A stretch of DNA of 64,000 nucleotides from positions 248,001 to 312,000 of the forward strand of contig CAWARM010000011.1 in the NCBI GenBank assembly GCA_963784425.1, read 5' to 3'. This DNA is from SHZL01 sp963784425. GTDB taxonomy: Bacteria > Pseudomonadota > Gammaproteobacteria > Xanthomonadales > SZUA-36. The notes under the pieces were generated by a model. That model saw only the letters and a program-made list of their open reading frames with translations, searched no databases and was not told the origin of the DNA. Both the position numbers and the translations under genes were made by a program. Every line of letters begins with the position of its first letter. Position 1 is the first letter of the stretch. Positions 7,626 to 15,693 of this stretch are shown piece after piece.

Positions 7626-9539
7626 ATGTTGCAACTTAACCAGGTCAGCCTGCGTCGCGGCGACCGGCTGCTGTTCGCCAATGCAAGCCTGCAGGCCCAC
7701 TTCGGACAACGACTGGGCGTAACGGGCGCCAATGGTAGCGGCAAATCGTCCCTGTTCGACGCAATCCTTGGCCGGCTCGAGGTGGATGAAGGCGCCATCT
7801 TGCTGGACCCGGAGTACCGTATTGCACACGTGGGGCAGGAAAGTCCTGCCTCAGAACAGCCGGCGCTGGATTTCGTCCTCGACGGTGATACTGAACTTCG
7901 CGCCCTGCAGGCAACGCTGCAGCAACACGCTGCAAACCCCACCGAAGAGCATCATGCGGCATGGGCGCAACTTGAGGCCATTGATGGCTACACCGCGGAG
8001 TCCCGCGCAGCGCGGTTACTGCACGGACTCGGCTTTGAACAAGCTGTGCTGCAACAACCGGTGAACGCGTTTTCCGGCGGATGGAGGATGCGGCTCAACC
8101 TCGCCCAGGCCCTGATGTGCCGTTCGGACCTGCTGTTGCTGGACGAACCCACCAACCACCTCGATTTGCCCACCATCCTGTGGCTGGAATCATGGCTGAA
8201 CCGCTACCCCGGTATCTTGCTGCTGATCTCCCATGACCGCGATTTCCTGGATGGCGTATGTACTCGCATTGTACAGCTGGAAAACCTGCAAGCTACGGTC
8301 TACAGCGGTAACTATAGCCAGTTCGAAAAACTGCGCGGTGAACAACTCGCGCAGCAACAGGCGTTATACGTCAAGCAGCAACGGGAGATCAGCCACATCC
8401 GGAGCTATGTTGATCGTTTCCGTTACAAGGCATCCAAAGCCAGGCAGGCACAAAGCCGGCTGAAAATGCTGGATCGCATGACGCAGATTGCCCCTGCGCA
8501 TGTCGATTCACAGTTCCACTTTTCCATTCCAGCTCCCGAAAAGCAACCACAGCATTTGCTGCAGCTAACCGGCGTGGTTGCCGGTTACGCGGGAAAGCCG
8601 CCCGTGTTGGTTTCAGTCAATCTGCATGTGGCTGCGGGCGACCGGCTGGGCCTTTTGGGCGTAAACGGCGCCGGAAAATCAACTCTGGTAAAGGCGCTGG
8701 CCAACGGCAGCACGGTGCTGCAAGGCGAGCGCATCATTCACCGCGATACCCGCATAGGCTACTTCACGCAACACCAACTGGACCTGCTACAGCCAGAGTT
8801 GAGTCCACTGCAACACATCCAGGCCCAGCATCCGCAGGTGCGCGAACAGGAACTGAGAAACTATCTTGGCGGTTTTGGCTTCAGCAGCGACCGGATTTTC
8901 GACCCGATTGCGCCGTTTTCAGGTGGCGAGAAAGCCCGTTTGGTACTGGCCCTGATCATTTATCAGCGCCCCAACCTCCTGCTGCTGGATGAACCGACTA
9001 ACCATCTGGACCTGGAAATGCGCCAGGCCCTGAGCATGGCATTGGTAGAATACGAAGGTGCACTGGTGTTGATTTCCCATGACCGCCACCTGCTGCGCAT
9101 GGTCTGTGATGAACTGGTCATCGTGCATGACGGTGAGGTAGAAGTCTTTAACGAAAGCCTCGATGAATACTCCGCATGGCTGGCGCGGCGGGAGAATACC
9201 GGCACCTCATTCGTTGCGGAACAGCCCGGCATGGGAAAATCATTAGGCCGTCGCGAAATTCGTCAGCAGGAAGCGCAGCGCAGAGCGGAACTCAAGCCCC
9301 TCACCGACGACGTGCGAAAACTCGAGCAGGACATGACAGCCATTCGCGCGCAGTTACACGCTCTGGAACAACAACTGGCCGATGAAAACCTGTACCGGGA
9401 TGGCTCACGCAAGAATGAACTCACCGGCCTGGTTAAAGCCCAGGCCGGGCAGAAGGCCATGCTGGAGAAACTCGAATGGGACTGGCTTGAAGCCAGTGAA
9501 GCCCTCGAACAAAGACTTAATACGACAACGGCTTCCTGA
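7626..9539 (+). CDS. yheS: ABC-F family ATPase YheS
   Basis: A 637-residue soluble ATPase with two ABC domains and no membrane segments, the same length as E. coli YheS. Walker A motifs are GANGSGKSS (near residue 37) and GVNGAGKST (near 347). Signature motifs are FSGGWRMRL and FSGGEKARL. Each domain has the Walker B LLLLDEPTNHLDL. A charged linker between the domains and a C-terminal coiled-coil region are visible (arginine/glutamine-rich, residues ~540-630). ABC-F proteins bind the ribosomal E site and rescue stalled translation. A consensus promoter precedes it. Its last 23 bases overlap the convergent methyltransferase gene. Confidence 0.94.
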   Translation: MLQLNQVSLRRGDRLLFANASLQAHFGQRLGVTGANGSGKSSLFDAILGRLEVDEGAILLDPEYRIAHVGQESPASEQPALDFVLDGDTELRALQATLQQHAANPTEEHHAAWAQLEAIDGYTAESRAARLLHGLGFEQAVLQQPVNAFSGGWRMRLNLAQALMCRSDLLLLDEPTNHLDLPTILWLESWLNRYPGILLLISHDRDFLDGVCTRIVQLENLQATVYSGNYSQFEKLRGEQLAQQQALYVKQQREISHIRSYVDRFRYKASKARQAQSRLKMLDRMTQIAPAHVDSQFHFSIPAPEKQPQHLLQLTGVVAGYAGKPPVLVSVNLHVAAGDRLGLLGVNGAGKSTLVKALANGSTVLQGERIIHRDTRIGYFTQHQLDLLQPELSPLQHIQAQHPQVREQELRNYLGGFGFSSDRIFDPIAPFSGGEKARLVLALIIYQRPNLLLLDEPTNHLDLEMRQALSMALVEYEGALVLISHDRHLLRMVCDELVIVHDGEVEVFNESLDEYSAWLARRENTGTSFVAEQPGMGKSLGRREIRQQEAQRRAELKPLTDDVRKLEQDMTAIRAQLHALEQQLADENLYRDGSRKNELTGLVKAQAGQKAMLEKLEWDWLEASEALEQRLNTTTAS

Positions 9540-10368
9540 ACCGCAGGGTCATTCGGTCGCTTTCGCCAATGGCCAGGTAGGGTGCCGCGCAGGTGGCCTT
9601 TGCTTCCGGGTCAGTTATTTCTTTGCACAAGGTCAAGCTGGGCGGCAGCGTCCAAACTCCCTCAGGGTAATCTTTTCGATCCGCCGGATTGGCGTTAACT
9701 TCAGATTTCGCTTCGAGGTACAAGCCTGCCGCCAGGGCCATCGAGATCACCGCCTGTTCAGAAACATAACCCAGTTCAGCGGTCACCTTGGGGTCGGTGC
9801 CATTTTTTGCACGATGTTCGACCAGGCCCAAAATACCACCCGGCTTCAGTACCCGCGCGAATTCAGCAAACATTTGTTCGGCAATACCATCGGTGATCCA
9901 TCCATGGGTATTACGAAAAGTCAGGATGAGGTCGATTGAATCCGGCTCACCCAGGGATGCAGATTGAGGTGGTGAAAATGGAACCACCATGGCCTGGTCA
10001 TACACATCCGGCCTGGCGGAAAATTTTTCCTGCAGCAGCGTGGCCGATCCATAAGCTTCTTCCGACTGTCCCGGAATTTTTGCGTCCGGTATTGCTGCCA
10101 TGTACTTCCCGTGGTCGCGCATCACAGGTGCAAGAATTTCGCTGTACCAGCCACCGCCGGGGGTAATTTCCAGCACCGTCATTCCATCCCGTAATCCCAG
10201 GAATGTAAGCGTGCCCAGAGGATGCCGGTATTTGTTTCGTGCCTGGTTCTCCGCTGAACGGTGATCGCCCAACATGGCCCGCTCAATGCGCGCTTCGACC
10301 GGCAGGTCGGAAGCCAAAACCGAGCCAAAAAGCATGAGCAATACAACAAGTTCTGCTAATTTTTTCAT
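9517..10368 (-). CDS. Exported class I SAM-methyltransferase-like protein
   Basis: A 283-residue protein with an N-terminal signal peptide (MKKLAELVVLLMLFGSVLA, cleavage after ALAS-type sequence), followed by a Rossmann-like domain. The SAM-binding motif I is VLEITPGGGWYSEIL near residue 67. It resembles the COG4798 'predicted methyltransferase' group, whose members are unusual in being predicted to be exported; no reaction is known. The start at 10368 is preferred over 10413 because it begins directly with the signal peptide. The gene converges on yheS with a 23-base overlap. Confidence 0.85.
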   Translation of the reverse strand: MKKLAELVVLLMLFGSVLASDLPVEARIERAMLGDHRSAENQARNKYRHPLGTLTFLGLRDGMTVLEITPGGGWYSEILAPVMRDHGKYMAAIPDAKIPGQSEEAYGSATLLQEKFSARPDVYDQAMVVPFSPPQSASLGEPDSIDLILTFRNTHGWITDGIAEQMFAEFARVLKPGGILGLVEHRAKNGTDPKVTAELGYVSEQAVISMALAAGLYLEAKSEVNANPADRKDYPEGVWTLPPSLTLCKEITDPEAKATCAAPYLAIGESDRMTLRFRKPLSY

Positions 10369-10389
10369 CTTGTAGATCTCCAATGTTAG

Positions 10390-10538
10390 GGAAGCTCTGA
10401 ATAATTCATCCATGAATGATCAGAGCACGCCAAACAAAAAGTGTGATTTTTGTTTGGCTTCATTTTCAATGATTTACAATCATCGAAAATGGCGGCACAT
10501 CCCTGTACCGCGGAAACTCTGAATAAATCAGAGTTTCC
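10390..10538. mobile_element. 149-bp MITE-like element with nested hairpins
   Basis: The ends are inverted copies of GGAARCTCTGA (10390-10400 and, inverted, 10528-10538; 10 of 11 match), flanked by TTA on both sides (10386-10388 with one extra G, and 10539-10541). Inside is a perfect 11-bp inverted repeat CCAAACAAAAA with a 6-base loop (10430-10457), an imperfect hairpin (10461-10491) and a perfect 11-bp hairpin at the right end (10512-10538). A related sequence GGAGACTCTGAATAAATC lies at 40229-40246 on the other strand. The end sequence and TTA duplication recall IS5-group insertion sequences, so this may be a non-autonomous derivative. No protein is encoded. Confidence 0.6.
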
Positions 10539-10556
10539 TTATTCCAGGCCTCAGGG

Positions 10557-11429
10557 TTAGTCGGTTTTACGCAAGCCCTTAACGGGATTACGAAATGCAC
10601 GGCGGAATGCAATACCAAGGCACAAGCCGCCGATGGTCGCAACCAGCAAAATAACATGCGGCATCGCCTCCAGCCCTTGCAATGTTGCCAGAACAGCAAC
10701 GGCCACGCCCGCCTTCACGCGCCGCAGATCCAGCCTGGAGCGGCCAATATCACCCCTGCTGTGTATTTTCTTGAGCAACATGACGTGCAGGCAGAAAACC
10801 AACATGGCAAGAATGGCCAGCCACTTCAGCAGCGAATCGGGCGCGACAATACCCCACCATTCTACATCGTGATCCACAATGTAGACGACCATGGTGCCAA
10901 AACAAATAAGCGCAAACCACCACTGGCGCTTAACCGGCTTGTACAGTATGCCATCAAGGAAGAAGGTCAGCGCCCCAACTGCGCCGAACCACGGGCTTTG
11001 GCTGGAGTACACGGTCCATATGACCAGCAGTGTCACAATTATTGAGTCACGGGTTCGCGCTGCCTGCCCGGAGCTGCGATTGATTACGCGCAGCAATGCC
11101 AGCGTAGCGAATAACATCAGCAAGCCGGGCCGCGGAAATGCAAGCACCGCTGCGAAGCCCAATGCCATGCTGATGAATGCAGATACGTGGTCGTCCGGCA
11201 TCAATTCCCGCGCCAGCGCCCAGGTTCCAAATACTACAGCGGCGTAAATCAGGGCAATATTTAGGGACGGGACAAACCCACCTCCCTTGTGCAGCGAAAT
11301 CACCAGGCCTGCCAGAGCTGCCAGCGGCATCAGGATCAGCACCGCCCTATTGCTCGGCCAGGCGGGATCCAGCGGCCTGCCTATGGATGTATAGTCGTAA
11401 ATCCCGTGATGAGCCCTGGGTTCTTTCAC
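10557..11429 (-). CDS. Hypothetical polytopic membrane protein
   Basis: A 290-residue protein of unrecognised family. It has a short hydrophilic N-terminus (residues 1-25) and roughly eight hydrophobic helices to residue ~275. A basic loop RGDIGRSRLDLRRVK precedes the last two helices and the C-terminus is basic. No catalytic motif is visible. It lies just before the RND gene on the same strand but is downstream of it, separated by 22 bases, so it may be the last gene of the asmA-RND transcript. The MITE-like element follows it. Confidence 0.75.
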   Translation of the reverse strand: MKEPRAHHGIYDYTSIGRPLDPAWPSNRAVLILMPLAALAGLVISLHKGGGFVPSLNIALIYAAVVFGTWALARELMPDDHVSAFISMALGFAAVLAFPRPGLLMLFATLALLRVINRSSGQAARTRDSIIVTLLVIWTVYSSQSPWFGAVGALTFFLDGILYKPVKRQWWFALICFGTMVVYIVDHDVEWWGIVAPDSLLKWLAILAMLVFCLHVMLLKKIHSRGDIGRSRLDLRRVKAGVAVAVLATLQGLEAMPHVILLVATIGGLCLGIAFRRAFRNPVKGLRKTD

Positions 11430-11451
11430 ACTTATTGCTCCGGCAAGAGGC

Positions 11452-12951
11452 TCACACTGGGTGCCTGCTAGCGGGTTTGACTACTCCCTGTAATTGCTCA
11501 ATCAGCCGACTGACACTTTGCGGTGATGATGTCTTCCTGGCCATGAGCACGTACAGGGGCGGCACGATAAACAGGGTTAAGGCGGCAGAGATCGCAACTC
11601 CGAACACGACAACGATGCCTATGGGTTGCCTGGACTCGGCTCCCGCCCCAGAACCGAGCAACAGCGGCAGGGCGCCAAAGGTAGTGGCCGCGCTGGTCAT
11701 CAGGATGGGCCGCAACCGAACGGCCGCCGCTTCGAGCACCGCTTGGCTGATGTCCTGCCCCCGATCGCGCATTTGGTTGGCAAACTCCACGATCAGCACG
11801 CCATTCTTGGCTGCCAGCCCGATGAGGAGAATGGCTCCGATCTGACTGAACACGTTGACAGATGATCCCCAAAACCACAGGCCCAACAAGGCCCCTGTCA
11901 TGGCCAGGGGGACGGTGACCAGGATGATCAGTGGGTTGATGAAGCTTTCAAACTGCGCTGCCAGCACCAGAAATACGACAACCAGAGCCAGGCCAAAAGT
12001 GATGTACAGTGACTTTCCCGCTTCAAAATATTCCTGGCTTTCCCCGTCCCAACTGATGCGCGCAGAGGGAGGCAGAGTTGCCTCCGCCGCCTTGTGCATG
12101 GCTTCAATGCCTTCGCCGAGCTTCACGCCCGGGGCCAGGGCTGCCGATATGGTGATGGAACGCATCCGCTCGTTCCGGTTCAGTGCCGTGGGGCCCGCAG
12201 TTTCAGTAAGGCGGACTGTATTTGAAAGCGGCACTAACGCACCGGTCAACTGGGAGCGCACGTACAGGTTGTCGAGATCATCCGGGCTTGCACGGTCAGC
12301 TTCCTTACCCATCAACACCACGTTGTATTCCCGGCCCCGGTCGATATAGGTGGTAACTACGCGTGAGCCCAGCATGGTTTCCAGTGTTTGCCCTACGTTT
12401 TGCAAAGAAACTCCCAAGGTGGCCGCCCGGTTGCGATCGACCGAGACGTTCATTTGTGGCTTGCGTTCCTGGTAGTCACTGTCCGCGTCAACCAGCTCCG
12501 GCACCTGCTGCAGTGCGACCAGCAGGTCATCACGCCACTGCTGCAATTGTTCATAATCCGGGCCACCGATTACCATGTTCACCGGCCTTCCATTAGACCA
12601 TATGCCAAGGCTGCTCCCGGAAGACACGAAGCCGCGCACACCCGGTAATTCATTGAGTTTTTCACGTATACGCGCGCCAACATCCTGGTCACTTTCCTCG
12701 CGCAGGTCCCAGTTTTCCAGCAACACTATGGATCGCGCGGAATTGACTTCGCCACTGCCAAAATTGTCCGGCATACGCGTAAGGAATCTACGTACCGATT
12801 TACCTTCACCGATTTCATCCTGGAGAATGCCTTCCATCTGCCGGGCATAACTGTCCATGTAATCGAAACTCGCACCTTCAGGTCCCCGCAGGCTGATGGA
12901 AAAAACTCCACGATCTTCCGTCGGCGCGTACTCGGCGGGCAGTATCAGCAT
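11452..12951 (-). CDS. RND (HAE1/AcrB-type) efflux pump, C-terminal part after a frameshift
   Basis: Encodes the second half of an AcrB-like inner-membrane pump. The frame begins inside the second large periplasmic loop (AEYAPTEDRGVFSISLRGPEG, a conserved site) and carries the last six membrane helices, including FSQIGAILLIGLAAKNGVLIVEFA and the TSAATTFGALPLLLGSGAGAE loop. It joins the N-terminal part (12878-14578) by one base: dropping one C of the CC at 12969-12970 gives a continuous ~1040-residue protein. The apparent ATG start is internal to the normal protein and is not a genuine start. Function requires that the frameshift is an artefact or is bypassed. Confidence 0.85.
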   Translation of the reverse strand: MLILPAEYAPTEDRGVFSISLRGPEGASFDYMDSYARQMEGILQDEIGEGKSVRRFLTRMPDNFGSGEVNSARSIVLLENWDLREESDQDVGARIREKLNELPGVRGFVSSGSSLGIWSNGRPVNMVIGGPDYEQLQQWRDDLLVALQQVPELVDADSDYQERKPQMNVSVDRNRAATLGVSLQNVGQTLETMLGSRVVTTYIDRGREYNVVLMGKEADRASPDDLDNLYVRSQLTGALVPLSNTVRLTETAGPTALNRNERMRSITISAALAPGVKLGEGIEAMHKAAEATLPPSARISWDGESQEYFEAGKSLYITFGLALVVVFLVLAAQFESFINPLIILVTVPLAMTGALLGLWFWGSSVNVFSQIGAILLIGLAAKNGVLIVEFANQMRDRGQDISQAVLEAAAVRLRPILMTSAATTFGALPLLLGSGAGAESRQPIGIVVVFGVAISAALTLFIVPPLYVLMARKTSSPQSVSRLIEQLQGVVKPASRHPV

Positions 12952-14578
12952 CAGCCATCCAGAAAGTGCCGACAGCAGTGACGAGAACGATCACTGACCT
13001 GTAAGGCCGCAGGATGATGCGCTGCAACAAGCGCCGGTAATGTTCGGCCAGCAGGTTGAATACATGATCGACCTTGTGCGGCAGCCCTCCCCGCAATGCT
13101 TCGCCCTTGAGCAACTTGGAACACAGCATGGGTGTCAGCGTCAGGGCCACCAGGGCAGAAAACAACACGGCTGTGGCAAGGGTAATGCCAAACTCCCGGA
13201 ACAGGCGGCCAATGTCGCCCTGGATGAAGGACAGGGGCACGAATACTGCAACCAACACCAGGGTGGTGGCAATGACGGCAAAACCAATTTCACGTGACCC
13301 GTCGAGCGCAGCAAGCAGGGGTTTCTGGCCCAGCTCTATGCGCCGGTAAATATTCTCCAGCACCACGATGGCGTCGTCCACCACCAAGCCGATGGCCAGC
13401 ACCAGACCCAGCAGCGTCAGAATGTTGATGGTATAACCGAGCGCGCCCATCACGATAAAGGTCGACACAACTGAAATGGGGACTACCACCGCCGGGATCA
13501 GGGTGACGCGGAGAGACCCGAGGAACAGGTAGATAACCACCAGCACCAGCCCAAGGGAAACATACAAAGCCTTGTAGACTTCCGCCATCGAAGCCTCGAT
13601 GAACTCGGCGCGGTCGTAATTTATCGCAAGTGTCATGCCTTCCGGCAGGTCCGGCAAGGTCGCTGCCATTTCCTTTTGAACCGCTCGGGAAACAGCAACA
13701 CTGTTGGCCTTGGAGAGTTGCTCAATGGCGAGCGAAATGGCATCGGCGCCATTTGCCCTGGCGATGCTGCGCTCGTTTTCCGCGCCAACGCGGACCTCAG
13801 CGACTTCTCCGAGTCGCACGATCTGTCCTTCAGGCCCACGCCCGATGACCAGCTTGCGAAAGTCATCCTCGGCCACCAGGCCGGTTTCTGTGCGCAGCGT
13901 GAATTCACGGGTCGCGGACTCCAGGCGTCCCGCAGGCAGTTCAACATTTTCCGTGCGCAGCGCAGATTCTACATCGGCAACCGTAAGGCTTCGGGCCGCG
14001 AGGGCCTCCCGGTCCAGCCAGACGCGCATTGCGGACCGCCGCGCACCGGAAAGCCTGACCCGGCCTACACCGCTCACCGTGGAAAACCGGTCAATCAGAT
14101 AGCGTTCAGCGTAGTCGGTAAGTTCCAGGCCGCTGTATCGGTCCGAGCTGAGATTCAGGTAGATGACCGGGTCGGAGCTGCTGTCAGTCTTGGTGATTTC
14201 GGGAGCATCTGCTTCTTTGGGGAGTTGGTTTATTACGCGGGCAACCCGGTCCCGGATGTCATTTGCCGCGGCATCCACTTCGCGGTCCAGGGAAAATTCC
14301 ACCCGGATATCCGAGTGTTCGTCCATGCTGGTGGATGAAAGCTTCTCGATGCCTTCGATCCCGGCAATCACGTCCTCGATCACCTGGGTGATCTTGGTTT
14401 CAATCACCTGGGCAGAGGCGCCGCGGTAGCTGGTCTCTATTGTCACCACTGGCGGGTCAATATCCGGGTATTGCCGCACCGGAAGTCTTGCCATGGCCGC
14501 CAGCCCCAGTATCACCAGCAGCATGGATATCACCGCGGCAAACACCGGGCGTCGAATTGAAATATCCGAAACAAACAC
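12878..14578 (-). CDS. RND (HAE1/AcrB-type) efflux pump, N-terminal part before a frameshift
   Basis: Encodes residues 1 to ~535 of a proton-driven RND transporter. It begins MFVSDISIRRPVFAAVISML and includes helices 1-6, the porter domain, and the proton-relay helix GLVLAIGLVVDDAIVVLENI with its paired aspartates. About 30 residues at the end are out-of-frame readthrough (WMADADTARRVRADG). It starts two bases after the membrane fusion protein gene, the normal order for an RND tripartite pump; no outer membrane TolC-type gene is present in the window. Substrates cannot be deduced. Confidence 0.88.
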   Translation of the reverse strand: MFVSDISIRRPVFAAVISMLLVILGLAAMARLPVRQYPDIDPPVVTIETSYRGASAQVIETKITQVIEDVIAGIEGIEKLSSTSMDEHSDIRVEFSLDREVDAAANDIRDRVARVINQLPKEADAPEITKTDSSSDPVIYLNLSSDRYSGLELTDYAERYLIDRFSTVSGVGRVRLSGARRSAMRVWLDREALAARSLTVADVESALRTENVELPAGRLESATREFTLRTETGLVAEDDFRKLVIGRGPEGQIVRLGEVAEVRVGAENERSIARANGADAISLAIEQLSKANSVAVSRAVQKEMAATLPDLPEGMTLAINYDRAEFIEASMAEVYKALYVSLGLVLVVIYLFLGSLRVTLIPAVVVPISVVSTFIVMGALGYTINILTLLGLVLAIGLVVDDAIVVLENIYRRIELGQKPLLAALDGSREIGFAVIATTLVLVAVFVPLSFIQGDIGRLFREFGITLATAVLFSALVALTLTPMLCSKLLKGEALRGGLPHKVDHVFNLLAEHYRRLLQRIILRPYRSVIVLVTAVGTFWMADADTARRVRADGRSWSFFHQPAGT

Positions 14579-14580
14579 GA

Positions 14581-15687
14581 CTAGCCCCGGTCGGCGCCTG
14601 GTGGCTGCCCGATAAGCCTTACCGGCTTTCCGGAGCGCGCTTTCATCGTCCCATCCGTAATCACCTTCTCGCCCTCTGCCAACCCTTGCAACACTTCCAC
14701 TTCCCCGGGCCTGCGGCGCCCGGTGTGGACTTCCCGCAGTTCCGCAATTCCATCCGCGCCCACCACAAACACGAATTGCTTACTGCGCTCCGGCACAATG
14801 GCTTCCTCAGGGATTACCAACGATTGTATGTCTTCTTTCAGGAGTGAAACCGTGAGGAACATGCCGGGGCGGAGTTGGTTGTCCGCATTGGGCAACACGG
14901 CTCGCACGGTAACAGTCCGGGAAATCGGGTCTACCCGCGTATCGACCGTGCTGACTTCGCCGGTAAAAATTGTTTCCGGCCAGGCCGCGCTGCGCGCTGA
15001 CACCTTTAAACCCGACGCGAGGCTGGCAAGAAAAACTTCCGGCACATCAAAGTCCAGCTTTATCGCAGATGTGTCATCCAGCGTAGTGATTACCGTGTCC
15101 GTGTCCAGCACGGCTCCAACGCTGACCTGGCGCAAGCCGAGCCGCCCGGAAAATGGTGCGCGGATAATGGTTTGGTCCAGGCGCGATTGCTCCGCGTTTA
15201 CACTGGCCACATCGGACTCCTGTCTGGCCCTGAGCTGCTCCAGCTGGGACTCCGATACGGCCTTGGTTTTGAACAATTCCTCCGACCGGCGCAATTGGCT
15301 GGTGGACTCAACCAGGCGTGATCTCGCGGCTGCCAGCGCAGCCAATTGCTGTGCATTTTCCAGTTCCACCAGCACGGTGCCCTTTTCCACCCACTGCCCC
15401 TCCGTAAAACGGATCGCGGTCAGGGCCGCGCCGATTTCAGGGCGGACGTCTATCGATTCAGTCGCGTGGGCAGTGCCAAGAGCTTCCGCGGAAAGTGGAA
15501 ACAGTTTGAGCTGAACCTCTACTGCTACCACTCCAGGCGCAGCAGGTGGTTGCTGAGCATGAACCGGGACAAGTGAGAGCGGGGCAATTGCCAGGAACAG
15601 GGCAATGAAAAGTGGTTTCAGAATTATACAACTCCGCCAAACAACTGTTGCGCACCGAATCGCTGATCTTGCCACTGTACCGCGCAT
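14581..15687 (-). CDS. RND efflux periplasmic adaptor (membrane fusion protein)
   Basis: A 368-residue HlyD/AcrA-family adaptor. An N-terminal hydrophobic segment (LKPLFIALFLAIAPLSLVPVHA, ending near residue 44) serves as signal sequence. It is followed by a lipoyl-like half (IDVRPEIGAALTAIRFTEGQWVEKG), a coiled-coil hairpin (AALAAARSRLVE to NAEQSRLDQ), the second lipoyl half (TIIRAPFSGRLGLRQVSVG) and a beta-barrel. The start is uncertain: the 23 residues before the hydrophobic segment are unusual, and a TATAAT on this strand (15623-15628) lies within them. It sits six bases after asmA and two before the pump. Confidence 0.9.
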   Translation of the reverse strand: MRGTVARSAIRCATVVWRSCIILKPLFIALFLAIAPLSLVPVHAQQPPAAPGVVAVEVQLKLFPLSAEALGTAHATESIDVRPEIGAALTAIRFTEGQWVEKGTVLVELENAQQLAALAAARSRLVESTSQLRRSEELFKTKAVSESQLEQLRARQESDVASVNAEQSRLDQTIIRAPFSGRLGLRQVSVGAVLDTDTVITTLDDTSAIKLDFDVPEVFLASLASGLKVSARSAAWPETIFTGEVSTVDTRVDPISRTVTVRAVLPNADNQLRPGMFLTVSLLKEDIQSLVIPEEAIVPERSKQFVFVVGADGIAELREVHTGRRRPGEVEVLQGLAEGEKVITDGTMKARSGKPVRLIGQPPGADRG

Positions 15688-15693
15688 ACTTGA

